Part shown: positions 8,638 through 17,377 of the stretch, one piece after another
How the letters are laid out: each line of letters begins with the position of its first letter
Numbering within the stretch: the stretch's first letter is position 1
From: Corynebacterium sp. p3-SID1145
GTDB lineage: Bacteria; Actinomycetota; Actinomycetes; Mycobacteriales; Mycobacteriaceae
Direction: 5' to 3'
Length of the DNA stretch: 64,000 nucleotides
Assembly (NCBI GenBank): GCA_025144245.1
Contig: JALXXC010000003.1
Span: 1-64,000, forward strand
Program-made: the position numbers and the translations under genes
The notes under the pieces: generated by a model
Database searches by the model: none
Told to the model about the DNA's origin: nothing
The model's input: the letters and a program-made list of their open reading frames with translations, nothing else

Positions 8638-8738
8638 AATCCTGCTCCTTATACGGTCTGTAGCGTTTTCTCTGGCAGTGAGCTATTAAGCTCTTACACT
8701 AAATTGCTTAACGCCTAAAAGACCAGAAGGGTTCCCTC

Positions 8739-9272
8739 TTGCCGCAGTTACAACGCCCCCAGCAGGCTCTGAACAAGGCCATGATGGAAGCTGTGGAGTT
8801 CGTCCACGCTGAAGGCTGGGACGCCTCTCCCACGCTGTTCGCGCTGGTACCCACAGAATTGGTTGCGGACCAGCTGGCATCGCTCGAGGAAGAGGCAGAT
8901 TCGCCGCTGACCTTGATCGTCCAGGAGGACATGCCGGAGCACATCCAGCCCGGCTCGGACGAGCTCGGCGACTACCTCACGCGCCTCGTGTGGCCCGAGG
9001 AGATCGCGGGGCTGGTGCTCGCCCAGGAAATCATGTTCAAAGACACCGCCGGTGCCTCCGCAGATGAGGCGCGTCCGGCGCGGCTGTTCTCAGGTGTGCT
9101 GCGCGAAGAGGGCATCGAGCAGACCTTGCTGCAGCTGCGCCCGACGGAGGAGGAGCTGGAGGAGGCCGGCCCGTTCGCACAGGACGATATCCAGCTGCGC
9201 GGCGGCCCGGGGGTGGCCCCGGCTGTGCTTGGGGCGCTGCGTTACAGCTTGGAAAATGAAGAAATAGACTAG
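8739..9272 (+). CDS. PPA1309-family conserved actinobacterial protein
   Basis: A 177-residue soluble acidic protein resembling the PPA1309 family, found beside UPF0182 genes in actinobacteria. The N-terminal part reads NKAMMEAVEFVHAEGWDASP, the centre is RLVWPEEIAGLVLAQEI, and the end is ALRYSLENEEID. No catalytic motif is visible. The TTG at 8739, with AGAAGG eight bases before it, keeps the conserved N-terminus; an ATG at 8781 would remove it. Function unknown. Confidence 0.8.
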   Translation: MPQLQRPQQALNKAMMEAVEFVHAEGWDASPTLFALVPTELVADQLASLEEEADSPLTLIVQEDMPEHIQPGSDELGDYLTRLVWPEEIAGLVLAQEIMFKDTAGASADEARPARLFSGVLREEGIEQTLLQLRPTEEELEEAGPFAQDDIQLRGGPGVAPAVLGALRYSLENEEID

Positions 9273-9329
9273 AACCAAAGGAAGCTTCACACGCCTCCGG
9301 GCCCGTCGATTGAAGGAGTCTGTCCCGCC

Positions 9330-10016
9330 GTGCTGTCCCCCACGTTCACCCGCCGCGCATGCGTGCCCGTCGCACTCGCGCTCGCGCTCGGCCTGTCCTC
9401 GTGCTCGTCGAAGGATGAGAAACCGGCCGGACCGTCCGAGACAGCACCGCAGAACACTGAAACGGCAGCGGAAACAAGTGAGCCGGACGCGAGCGGGGAA
9501 TCTCCGGCTCAGACGGAGACGACTGGGGAGACTGGGACTTCTGAGACCACGGCGACGTCGACAAGCGGGCGCTGGCTCGGCGGAGGCGGCGGCGACAAGC
9601 TGGAGGAAGTCCGGGAGACGTTCGTGTCGCTCGCGCCTGAATCGCTTTTCGACGCCTTGGACACCTGCACCGAGACCAGCCTGCGCCACTCCTACGACTG
9701 CAGCGGTAAAGACATCGGCCAATTCCAGTTCTTCGAGTCCGAACCGATGGCCAAGGACACCGCGAATGTGCTGGAGGGGCTGAAGAGCTCCACGATCGTG
9801 GAGGAAACCGAGGACAAGCTCGTCGGCTGGAGCATGATCGGGCGCACCGCCGTGATCACCGTGGTGGATGTGGCCGAGGGCACCGTGCTGCAGCAGATGA
9901 TGTCTTCTGAGGTGGAGGACCCCCGCGAGAGGATCTACGAACTCGGTCTCGCGGAGCGCAAGGGTGGGGCGGACAGCTCGGGTTCCAGCGCCAGCACGTC
10001 AGAACCCCGCCCCTAA
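9330..10016 (+). CDS. Predicted secreted lipoprotein, unknown function
   Basis: A 228-residue protein with a signal peptide and a lipobox ending at C25 (GLSSC). A Ser/Thr/Glu-rich linker (about 30-85) leads to a small folded domain with two cysteines (C114 and C123 by count) that could form a disulfide (DALDTCTETSLRHSYDC). It ends in a Ser/Pro-rich tail. The GTG at 9330 follows GAAGGAG at a rather long 12 bases. Anchored to the outer face of the membrane. I recognise no family. Confidence 0.75.
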   Translation: MLSPTFTRRACVPVALALALGLSSCSSKDEKPAGPSETAPQNTETAAETSEPDASGESPAQTETTGETGTSETTATSTSGRWLGGGGGDKLEEVRETFVSLAPESLFDALDTCTETSLRHSYDCSGKDIGQFQFFESEPMAKDTANVLEGLKSSTIVEETEDKLVGWSMIGRTAVITVVDVAEGTVLQQMMSSEVEDPRERIYELGLAERKGGADSSGSSASTSEPRP

Positions 10017-10051
10017 AGCTAAGAAGCCTTAACCGGCGGGGCGCCGCTGAA

Positions 10052-11146
10052 TCAGTCCGCTTCGCAGGTCTGTACCGGTTCGCCGGTGGAGAAGGAGTGC
10101 ATGGCGGAGATTGCGTCGTCAAGCGTGGCCACCTTCGCGACGACCATGCCGCCACTGTCCACCTTGCGTGCCTCGGCGCAATTCTTCTCGGGGGCCAGGA
10201 AGAGCTCGGCGCCGCCGTCGCGCGCGGCCTCGAGCTTGTGGGTGATGCCGCCGATCGGGCCGACGCTGCCGTCTTCCGCGATGGTGCCGGTGCCCGCGAC
10301 GTTGCGGCCGCCGTTGAGCTCGCCGGGCGAGAGTTTGTCGATCACGGCGAGAGAGAAGATCATGCCTGCGCTTGGGCCGCCGACGTCTTTAAGGTTGTAG
10401 GTGACGTGGATGTCGCCGGCCGGCTCCGAGGTCATGGTGATGCCCAGCAGGGGCAGCTCCTTGTCTTCGGGGTTCTCCCCCAGCTCCACCGTGGCTTCTT
10501 TACCGGCCGCCTCACCGCGCGTGTAGGTGACGGTGACCTCGTCGCCCGGGTTCTTGGCGCGGATTTTGTCCTGGACCTGCTGCGGCTCGGTGACCTCTTC
10601 CCCGTCGACGGCGGTGATGGTGTCCCCCGCCTCGATCTCTCCGGCGGCGGCGGTGCCCTCGACTACGTCGTGGACGATGATCTTCGTCGGCTCACCCAAA
10701 TGCTTCATCGCGGCGACCGTCGCGGCGGACTCGGAGGCGACGAACGATGCCTCGTTGTGCTCGCGCATCTGCTCGTCGGTCATATCACGCGGCATGATCT
10801 GGTCGATGGGCACGAGCGTGTCGCCGGAGACCAGCCAGCGGCTCAGCGCCTGCCCCATCGTCATGTTGGTGCGCACCGAGACAGTGGTCATGTCGAGCGA
10901 GCCGGACGTCTCGTCGAGCTCGCCGCCCTCGATCTCCACGACCGGGGTGCCCTCCACCTCCGACAAAGTGTTGAAGGTCGGGCCCGGACCTTCCGCGGCG
11001 AACGGTACTGTCAGCTTGACTGGTGTGCCCGGGATTCCCCCCACCATCAGCATCAGTGCCATAAGCGCGAGCGGCACGCCGCCCCAGATGAGGGCGCGGC
11101 GGCGGGTGCGCTGGACGTCGGTCTGCTTTGCTGCGGGTTTTTCCAC
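10052..11146 (-). CDS. YlbL-type PDZ and Lon-like serine protease
   Basis: A 364-residue membrane-anchored protease. One membrane helix (about 19-36) is followed by an extracytoplasmic region with a PDZ domain (about 155-215, GEIEAGDTITAVDGEEV) and a Lon-type S16 protease domain. The catalytic Ser-Lys dyad is visible as S259 (GGPSAGM) and K304 (GGITHKLEA). Same family as Rv3194c, in the same position next to DUF2342 and UPF0182 genes. The start is a GTG without a ribosome site; a TAGGCT box 8 bases upstream suggests a leaderless transcript. Substrate unknown. Confidence 0.88.
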   Translation of the reverse strand: MEKPAAKQTDVQRTRRRALIWGGVPLALMALMLMVGGIPGTPVKLTVPFAAEGPGPTFNTLSEVEGTPVVEIEGGELDETSGSLDMTTVSVRTNMTMGQALSRWLVSGDTLVPIDQIMPRDMTDEQMREHNEASFVASESAATVAAMKHLGEPTKIIVHDVVEGTAAAGEIEAGDTITAVDGEEVTEPQQVQDKIRAKNPGDEVTVTYTRGEAAGKEATVELGENPEDKELPLLGITMTSEPAGDIHVTYNLKDVGGPSAGMIFSLAVIDKLSPGELNGGRNVAGTGTIAEDGSVGPIGGITHKLEAARDGGAELFLAPEKNCAEARKVDSGGMVVAKVATLDDAISAMHSFSTGEPVQTCEAD

Positions 11147-11160
11147 GGGTGTAAAGCCTA
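11144..11160 (-). promoter_or_regulatory. Leaderless -10 box of the PDZ protease gene
   Basis: TAGGCT (read on minus, 11160-11155) lies 8 bases before the GTG start at 11146, with no ribosome site between. Confidence 0.55.
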
Positions 11161-11231
11161 CATGGCGCGTGTTCGCTCTCAGCGTTGCTCCCTGCCCCGG
11201 TAATTCGTGGACCTGCCCCGATACCCGCCGG

Positions 11232-11247
11232 TAGGCTTGCCACCATG
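11232..11247 (+). promoter_or_regulatory. Leaderless -10 box of the DUF2342 gene
   Basis: TAGGCT (11232-11237) lies 7 bases before the ATG at 11245. The same hexamer drives the divergent PDZ protease gene. Confidence 0.6.
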
Positions 11248-12762
11248 GTTAACGGATTCGGGTTTTCTTTCCCCAACCACGACGGAGACGACGACAACGA
11301 TCGCGACCGTGATCGCGACCGCGACCGCGAAAATGATGGGCGCGGCGACGGCAACGGCCGCGGCGGCGACCAGTCCAACCCGTTCGGCCAGTTCGGTTTC
11401 GCCTTCGGCAACGGCGGCGGCGCGAACTTCAGCGGCAACCTGGGCGACATCCTCGGTCAATTCGGCGAAATGCTCTCCGGCATGGGCCAGCAGGGCCAAC
11501 CCGGTCAGCCGGGCCAGGAAGACGGCAAGCCGAAGCAGGATCCGGTGAATTACGACGTGGCGCTGCGCACCGCGCGCCGCGGCATCAAGGAGCCGAAGGG
11601 CGTGACCGCGAACGACCGCACGGCAGTCAGCGAGTCGACCCGCCTGGCCAACCTCTGGCTGGACGACGCTTCCGCGTTGCCCGATTCGGGCGCTCGGCCG
11701 GAGGCGTGGAGCGCCGACGAATGGCTGACCAACACCTTGCCCACTTGGAAGCGCCTGGTCAGCCCTGTGGCCGAACACATGGACCGTGCCCAGCTCGACG
11801 CGATGCCGGAACAGGCCCGCGAGATCTTCGGGCCGATCACGCAGATGCTCGGCCACTTCAACTCCATGAACTTCGGCGCGAAGCTAGGCCAGGCGCTCGG
11901 TGACCTGGCCAACCAGGCTCTGACCGGCAACGACTTCGGGCTGCCCGTCGCACCGAGCGGCGTGATCGGAATTGTGCCGAAGAATATCGAGCCGATTTCG
12001 GACCAGCTGTCCATCCCCGGTCAAGAGGTGCTCGTGTACATCTCCGCCCGTGAGGCGGCACGCCAGCGCCTGTTCACGCACGTGCCGTGGCTGGTGGAGC
12101 GCATCGTCTCCTCCGTGGAGGAGTACTCGGTGGGCCTCGAGCTGGACACTTCCCACATCGAGGAGCAGATCCGCAACCTCGACTTGGAGTCCGGCGACCC
12201 GGCCAAGATCCAGGAGGCGATGAGCGGCATGCAGGACATGGACATGTCCCCGCGCGTGACCTCCCGCAACGCCGCTGCCGCGTCCCGTCTGGAAACGCTG
12301 CTGGCACTCGTGGAGGGCTGGGTCGAGGTCGTCGTGGAGGATGCACTCGGCGAGCGCATCCCCTCCACCGCGGCGCTGACCGAGTCGTGGGCGCGACGCC
12401 GCGCCACCGGCGGTTCGGCCGAACACGCATTCAACAACATCGTCGGCATTGAGCTGGGCACCCCGAAGACAAATGAGGCGGCGGATCTGTGGCGCCGCGC
12501 CACCAACGCCGTCGGCGTCGACCGCCGCGACAAGGTGTGGGACCACCCGGACTTCCTGCCTACTGCGGAGCACTTGGACAACCCGGCCGCGTTCATTGAC
12601 ACGCTGCTCGACGACACTCCGGATGCGCAGTTCGATGAGGAGATCGCCAAGCTCGAGGAAATGCTCGCCAACGAGACCGGCCCGAGCGAAGACGACCGCC
12701 CCACCGACAAGGACCGAGAGCAGGGCAACAAGAACGACCGAGACGACGGAGACGGCGACTAA
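11245..12762 (+). CDS. DUF2342/zincin_2-family protein (Rv3195 type)
   Basis: A 505-residue protein of the family annotated as zinc-dependent metalloprotease or putative hydrolase. The conserved body (about 95-480) includes LLALVEGWVEVVVEDA, GIELGTPKTNEAADLWRRA and VWDHPDFLPTAEHLDNP. I see no HExxH motif, so peptidase activity is doubtful. The N-terminus carries a tandem Asp-Arg run (about residues 17-26) and a Gly/Asn-rich region; the C-terminus is Asp/Lys-rich. The ATG at 11245 is chosen because of the leaderless box and conservation. It overlaps the next convergent gene by 4 bases. Confidence 0.82.
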   Translation: MVNGFGFSFPNHDGDDDNDRDRDRDRDRENDGRGDGNGRGGDQSNPFGQFGFAFGNGGGANFSGNLGDILGQFGEMLSGMGQQGQPGQPGQEDGKPKQDPVNYDVALRTARRGIKEPKGVTANDRTAVSESTRLANLWLDDASALPDSGARPEAWSADEWLTNTLPTWKRLVSPVAEHMDRAQLDAMPEQAREIFGPITQMLGHFNSMNFGAKLGQALGDLANQALTGNDFGLPVAPSGVIGIVPKNIEPISDQLSIPGQEVLVYISAREAARQRLFTHVPWLVERIVSSVEEYSVGLELDTSHIEEQIRNLDLESGDPAKIQEAMSGMQDMDMSPRVTSRNAAAASRLETLLALVEGWVEVVVEDALGERIPSTAALTESWARRRATGGSAEHAFNNIVGIELGTPKTNEAADLWRRATNAVGVDRRDKVWDHPDFLPTAEHLDNPAAFIDTLLDDTPDAQFDEEIAKLEEMLANETGPSEDDRPTDKDREQGNKNDRDDGDGD

Positions 12763-13298
12763 GCCGGCCCGAAACGCTGGTACGCCTCCAGGTAGCCTTT
12801 CGCGCGTTCAGCGCGGGGCACTCGGTCGGCCCACTCCCAGAACTCCGGCCCGTGGCCAGGAATGAAAGTGTGCACCAGCTCGTGCACGACAACGGCGTCG
12901 ACGACCCAGTCGGGCACGTCGCGAAGCCGGTCGCTGATCCGGATGTCGCCGGTTGAAATTGTGCACGACCCCCACTGAGTGTTGTGGTTGCTCGCCCACC
13001 GCACGGAACCGATATTAGCTTTGCCGTCGAGGACCTGCTTGTTCAGCTTTTCTGCGCGCGCGAGCAGGTCCTCGTCCGAAACCGCGTGCGAGGTCGTGCG
13101 CCGGGACAGTTTCGCCAGAATCTCCCCGACGGCCTCACGTTCCTCCGCTGCGGAAAACCGCGCGGGAATGCGCACCACGATCTTGTCCCCCGCGTGGCGT
13201 GCCTGCACCGTGCGTGTCCTGCGCGCCGAACGGATCACCTCCACGCCTTCGGGCGGCCATTGCCCGCCGCCGGATGTCGTTTGAAATGGACGTTGCAT
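12759..13298 (-). CDS. YgjP/SprT-type M48-like metallopeptidase
   Basis: A 179-residue protein with the zinc peptidase motif VVHELVHTFIPGHGPEFW; the two histidines and glutamate of HELVH are intact and a third ligand follows in HGPEFW. This matches the YgjP (DUF45) family. In the middle, NHNTQWGSCTISTGDIRISDRL is also typical of the family. The ATG at 13298 is the longest start; a GTG at VEVIRSARR, 18 residues in, is an alternative. It lies between the DUF2342 gene and the cyclodehydratase-like gene. Cytoplasmic; substrate unknown. Confidence 0.85.
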   Translation of the reverse strand: MQRPFQTTSGGGQWPPEGVEVIRSARRTRTVQARHAGDKIVVRIPARFSAAEEREAVGEILAKLSRRTTSHAVSDEDLLARAEKLNKQVLDGKANIGSVRWASNHNTQWGSCTISTGDIRISDRLRDVPDWVVDAVVVHELVHTFIPGHGPEFWEWADRVPRAERAKGYLEAYQRFGPA

Positions 13299-13340
13299 GG
13301 GTGCGGATGCTCTCTGCCGCTGGAATAGTGGCGGTCGGGG

Positions 13341-14201
13341 GTGGAAATTTTGCTGGACGATTCAACACTAGTCACGCTCGGCCACGGGGTGCGCGTACTT
13401 GCCCGCGGGGAGGATGCCGTGCAATTCGGTGTGGACGCGACACGCAGCGGAGTCGTGGAGACACCGCTCGCGCCCGTACTCAGCAGGGCACTCGGGGGCA
13501 CAGATTGGCCGCTGACCGTCGGCACGCTGAAAGACAGGCTCGTCGGCGAGTGCCGCGTGGACACGACATCCGCGCGCACGCTTATCGACGATTTGTGGTC
13601 CTACCGCATCCTCGTCCCCGCCGAGCCGGCGGCGGTGGCAGTGCTGGGGACGTCGCTGTTAGCACGGGAGATCACGCGGGTGCTCAACGCCTGCGGGGCT
13701 ATGGTGCGCATCCCGCTGACCAACGAGGACACCGCGGACTTCATGGAGCGGCAAGACGGCGTTCCTGTGGTCGTGGTGGACCGCGCGCACGAATACTTGA
13801 CGCACGGCCGGGCGCTCAAACGCCACAGCGGCTGGCTTGTACCGGTGCTCTCCTACGACTCGCGGGTGATCGTCGGCCCGGTGGCCCGGGACGGCCGCTA
13901 CGCCTGCGCCATGTGCGCCTACATGCATCTGCAGGACCGGGACGAGCACTTCCACCACACCTCCGCCGCGCTAACGCAGCAGCCCGCAACGATGGATCCC
14001 GTCGTGGCCGCAGTCGGTGCCGCCGCTGCCGCAGTCGTGGTCAGACGGCTGTGCGGCATGCCCGACCCGCCCGGGGTCATCGCGGAAACTCCGGGCATTG
14101 GCTGGGCCGCCGTGGTGGACCCGCTCGGTTCGCAACCCGTCGTGGACGTGGACATGGCCCCGCACCCGCAGTGCCCGGTGTGCGCCGCGCAGGAAATCTG
14201 A
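13341..14201 (+). CDS. Orphan cyclodehydratase / E1-like (ThiF-type) domain protein
   Basis: A 286-residue protein resembling the leader-binding/cyclodehydratase part of azole-peptide (TOMM) synthases. After an N-terminal winged-helix-like region (about 1-92), a Rossmann-like strand (VAVLGTSLLAREITRVLNACG, 99-119) lacks a clean GxGxxG. Two CxxC pairs, C189/C192 (GRYACAMCAY) and C278/C281 (PQCPVC), form the structural zinc site of E1-like enzymes. The family phrase GPVARDGRYACAMC is clear. There is no YcaO gene or precursor peptide nearby. It matches the gene next to uvrD2 in mycobacteria (Rv3196). The start is GTG or GTG-like without a good ribosome site. Function unknown. Confidence 0.75.
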   Translation: MEILLDDSTLVTLGHGVRVLARGEDAVQFGVDATRSGVVETPLAPVLSRALGGTDWPLTVGTLKDRLVGECRVDTTSARTLIDDLWSYRILVPAEPAAVAVLGTSLLAREITRVLNACGAMVRIPLTNEDTADFMERQDGVPVVVVDRAHEYLTHGRALKRHSGWLVPVLSYDSRVIVGPVARDGRYACAMCAYMHLQDRDEHFHHTSAALTQQPATMDPVVAAVGAAAAAVVVRRLCGMPDPPGVIAETPGIGWAAVVDPLGSQPVVDVDMAPHPQCPVCAAQEI

Positions 14202-14208
14202 CCTGCTG

Positions 14209-16254
14209 CTAGCGATAATCCTCGAGCACAGCGAGCAGGTCCTCGCCGTACTGCTCGAGCTTGGCTGGCCCGATCCCGGAGATGTCCAGCAGCTCGCCTT
14301 CGCTGGCGGGCATCGCCTCCACAACCGAGAGCAGCGTCGCGTCCGTGAACACCATGTACGGCGGATGCTGAGCTTCGCGCGCGACCTCGAGACGCCACTG
14401 TTTCAGCGCCAAGAATGCGGCTTCATTGTAGGTCGGTTCGCAGTCCTCATGGCGGCCGAGGCTCTTCTCCGCCGGGGTGGCGAGCTGATTGCCGCACACG
14501 CGGCACCGCTTGGAGCGTTTCAGCCGCTCTGGCGCGGCCTCCACATCCAGCTGCGGGGCGATACCGTCGAGGAAGCGGGAGCGCTCGCGGGAAGCTCGGC
14601 CACCCTCCTGCCGGGCCAGCGACCACGACAGGTGTAGGTGCTCGCGGGCACGGGTGATGCCCACGTAGAACAAGCGGCGCTCCTCCTCGATCTGATCGTC
14701 GCCGGCCTTGATGGCGTGCGAGATCGGCAGGGTCTTCTCCACCAGTCCGGCGAGGAAGACCGCATCCCACTCCAAGCCCTTCGCGGCGTGGAGGCTGGCC
14801 AGCGTCACGCCGTCGACAGCCGGGGGCTGCTTCGCTTCCGCGCGCTGGCGCAGGGACCCCAGCACCCCGGGCAAGTCGGTGGCCTCGCCGGTGCGGACAA
14901 TGTCGGCGATGAGCTCCACCAATGCGTTGAGTGTCTGCCACCGCTCGCGCTGGCGGGCGCCCTCTGGCTCGGTGGCCGACAGGCCCAGCGGCGCGAACGC
15001 CGCCTTGGCCACCGCCACTGGGTCGTCGGGCAAGTCGTTGCGGCGGGTGGCGGAGACGAGCACGTTGATCGCCTCGCGGATTTCGGGCCGGGTGAAAAAG
15101 CCTTCGCCGCCCCGGACTTGGTAGACCACGCCGGCATCGGAAAGCGCCTGCTCGAACACCGCCGACTGCGCGTTGATGCGGTAGAGCACGGCGATCTCGC
15201 GGGCGGGGGTTCCCGCGGCGATGAGTTTCTTGATCTGGGCGGCGACATCGCGCGCCTCCGAAGGCTCGTCCGGGTAGGAGGCGAATGTCGGCTCCGGCCC
15301 TGGATCGCGCATGCCCTGCAATTCCAGGCGGGTGCCCGCTTCCCTGCCCGTGGCCTTGGAGATGACGGTGTTGGCCAGGTCGGTGACCTCGGGTGTGGAA
15401 CGGTAGTCCCGCTGCAACTTCACCACGGTGCCGTGCGGGTACGTGCGGGAGAAATTCAGCAGGTAATCCGGCGTCGCGCCGGTGAAGGAGTAAATCGTCT
15501 GGTTGGCGTCGCCCACCACAGTGAGGTCGTCGCGCTGACCGAGCCAGCCCTCCAGCACCCGCTGCTGCAGCGGGGTGACGTCCTGGTACTCGTCCACGAC
15601 GAAGGTCTGGTACTGGTTGCGGAATTCCTCGGCAACGGCCGGGGCATTCTCCAGCGCGCCGGCGACGTGCAGCAACAAGTCGTCGAAATCGAGCGCCATG
15701 CCCTCCGGGCTGGTCTTGGCTTCCTCGTAGCGCTTGTACACGGCCGCGACTTTCTCCGCCGCTGCTGGCGGCTCGCGGTGGGAATTCTCAATCGCGCCGG
15801 CGTAGCCCTCCGGTGTGATCAGGGAGGCCTTGGCCCACTCAATCTCGCCGAGGAGGTCGCGCACGAGCTCTTTGTCCGGTTCCAGGCCGACGGTGCGGGT
15901 GGCGCGGGCGACGAGCGGGAATTTGTTGTCGATCAGTGTCCACGGCAGGTCGCCCGCCACCTGCGGCCAGAAATACCGAAGCTGGCGCAGTGCCGCCGCG
16001 TGGAACGTGCGGGCCTGGACACCGCCGATGCCCATCGTGCGCAGGCGGTCGCGCATCTCCCCCGCCGCGCGGGAGGTGAAGGTGACGGCCAGGACCTTTT
16101 GCGGCACGACGAAGCCCTGGTCGATCAGGTGCGCAATGCGGTAGGTGATGGTGCGGGTCTTACCGGTTCCCGCGCCGGCGAGAATGCACACCGGCCCCCG
16201 TGGCGCGGTGGCGGCGACTCGCTGGTCTTCGTCGAGCTGGTCGAGATCGATCAC
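14209..16254 (-). CDS. uvrD2: DNA helicase UvrD2
   Basis: A 681-residue superfamily 1A helicase of the mycobacterial UvrD2 type. The Walker A motif AGAGTGKT is at 26-33, followed by the other UvrD motifs (VDEYQDVTPLQQ; DANQTIYSFTG). The C-terminus carries the UvrD2-specific zinc knuckle and an HRDC domain (about 600-681). The knuckle reads CRVC, 14 residues, then HEDC, so its third ligand is His. It unwinds 3' to 5' in repair. It starts with GTG three bases after the K+ channel gene ends, so they share a transcript with adnAB. Confidence 0.95.
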   Translation of the reverse strand: MIDLDQLDEDQRVAATAPRGPVCILAGAGTGKTRTITYRIAHLIDQGFVVPQKVLAVTFTSRAAGEMRDRLRTMGIGGVQARTFHAAALRQLRYFWPQVAGDLPWTLIDNKFPLVARATRTVGLEPDKELVRDLLGEIEWAKASLITPEGYAGAIENSHREPPAAAEKVAAVYKRYEEAKTSPEGMALDFDDLLLHVAGALENAPAVAEEFRNQYQTFVVDEYQDVTPLQQRVLEGWLGQRDDLTVVGDANQTIYSFTGATPDYLLNFSRTYPHGTVVKLQRDYRSTPEVTDLANTVISKATGREAGTRLELQGMRDPGPEPTFASYPDEPSEARDVAAQIKKLIAAGTPAREIAVLYRINAQSAVFEQALSDAGVVYQVRGGEGFFTRPEIREAINVLVSATRRNDLPDDPVAVAKAAFAPLGLSATEPEGARQRERWQTLNALVELIADIVRTGEATDLPGVLGSLRQRAEAKQPPAVDGVTLASLHAAKGLEWDAVFLAGLVEKTLPISHAIKAGDDQIEEERRLFYVGITRAREHLHLSWSLARQEGGRASRERSRFLDGIAPQLDVEAAPERLKRSKRCRVCGNQLATPAEKSLGRHEDCEPTYNEAAFLALKQWRLEVAREAQHPPYMVFTDATLLSVVEAMPASEGELLDISGIGPAKLEQYGEDLLAVLEDYR

Positions 16255-16257
16255 GTA

Positions 16258-17376
16258 TTAATCATCCTCTTGCGAACGGGCGGCCTCGGACAGGTCGTCC
16301 GGGGTCTCCTCGGCGTAGCGGATGTACAGGAGCTTGTCGCCCGGCTCGACGGTCTCCGCCTCCGGGGAATCGAGGCGGTAGAGCTCGCCGGAGCGGACCA
16401 CACCCAAGACGATGTCGGCGAGGTGGCGCGGGTTCGCTCCCACTTCGTCGTCGAGGACCATACGCTCGGAGACCGTGAATCCGGCGTTGGGGCTGAGCAG
16501 GTCCTCCATCATGGCCACCACGGTCGGGGTGGAGGTTGCGATGCCGAGCAGGCGTCCGGCTGTTTCCGAGGAGATGACCACCGAGTCCGCGCCCGACTGC
16601 TCCAGCAGGTGCTGGTTCTCAGCTTCGCGCACCGAAGCGACGATGTTCACGCCCGGGTTGATCTCGCGCACCGACAACGTGACCAGCACAGCGGTGTCAT
16701 CCGAGGACGGTGCGACCACCACGGACCGGGCGCGGCTGACACCGGCAATCTTCAGCACGTCTGATTTGGTGGCGTTGCCGTGGACGCACACCAGCCCCCG
16801 GTTCTCCGCGTGGACGAGGGCTTCGTTGCTGGCATCGATGACGACGATATTGGAGGGCGACATGCCGTCGGCAAGCAATGCCTCGACAGCGGACCTGCCC
16901 TTGGTGCCGTAACCGATGATGATGGTGTGGTTGCGCACGGTTTTCCTCCACCGTTGAAGTTGCAGCGTCCTACGGGAATCCTCCGTGAGCACGGACAGCG
17001 TTGTGCCGACGAGCAGCATCAGGAACGCCACGCGCAACGGAGTGACAATGAAGATGTTGACCAACCTGGAAGATTGAGTCACCGGGGTAATGTCGCCGTA
17101 GCCGGTGGTCGAGAGCGACACGGCCGAGTAGTACACGGCGTCGATGAATGTCAACGGCTCGGAGTACGCGTCCTTATCCATCCACACGATCACGGCGACG
17201 ATGACCACGAGGAGGATCGCGTACACGAAGCGGCGGCTGATCAGCGCCCACGGAGTGCTCCGCGCCGCCTGCGGGAGGCGGATGACGTTGATGAGCGCAT
17301 GGTCAGGAAGCGCGGTGAGTTCCTCACCGCGCAGCCTGCTGCGGAATGAAATCCGCGGACCAAACGAAAGCGCCAT
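16258..17376 (-). CDS. Two-helix potassium channel with RCK (TrkA-N) domain
   Basis: A 372-residue channel. Helix 1 (about 50-66), the pore with selectivity filter TTGYGD (90-95) and helix 2 (about 105-128) precede a cytoplasmic RCK domain with the NAD-type loop GYGTKG (155-160) and a C-terminal TrkA-C-like region (about 290-355). This is the MthK-like layout also seen in corynebacterial CglK. It sits between two DNA helicase genes with nearly no spacing (1 base after adnB, 3 before uvrD2), the order conserved in mycobacteria. The reason for that linkage is not known to me. Confidence 0.93.
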   Translation of the reverse strand: MALSFGPRISFRSRLRGEELTALPDHALINVIRLPQAARSTPWALISRRFVYAILLVVIVAVIVWMDKDAYSEPLTFIDAVYYSAVSLSTTGYGDITPVTQSSRLVNIFIVTPLRVAFLMLLVGTTLSVLTEDSRRTLQLQRWRKTVRNHTIIIGYGTKGRSAVEALLADGMSPSNIVVIDASNEALVHAENRGLVCVHGNATKSDVLKIAGVSRARSVVVAPSSDDTAVLVTLSVREINPGVNIVASVREAENQHLLEQSGADSVVISSETAGRLLGIATSTPTVVAMMEDLLSPNAGFTVSERMVLDDEVGANPRHLADIVLGVVRSGELYRLDSPEAETVEPGDKLLYIRYAEETPDDLSEAARSQEDD

Positions 17377-17377
17377 A

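Noticed and set aside
5545..8718. A 1057-codon open frame on the plus strand
   Set aside because: It is antisense to the UPF0182 gene, whose protein is clearly conserved; the shadow has odd Val/Gly/Arg-rich composition caused by high GC.
13341..14201. A complete azole-peptide (TOMM) biosynthesis cluster
   Set aside because: Only the cyclodehydratase-like protein is present; there is no YcaO, dehydrogenase or precursor peptide in the neighbourhood.
14638..16764. A 708-codon open frame opposite uvrD2 and the channel gene
   Set aside because: Composition is that of an antisense shadow; it spans two real genes and the gap between them.
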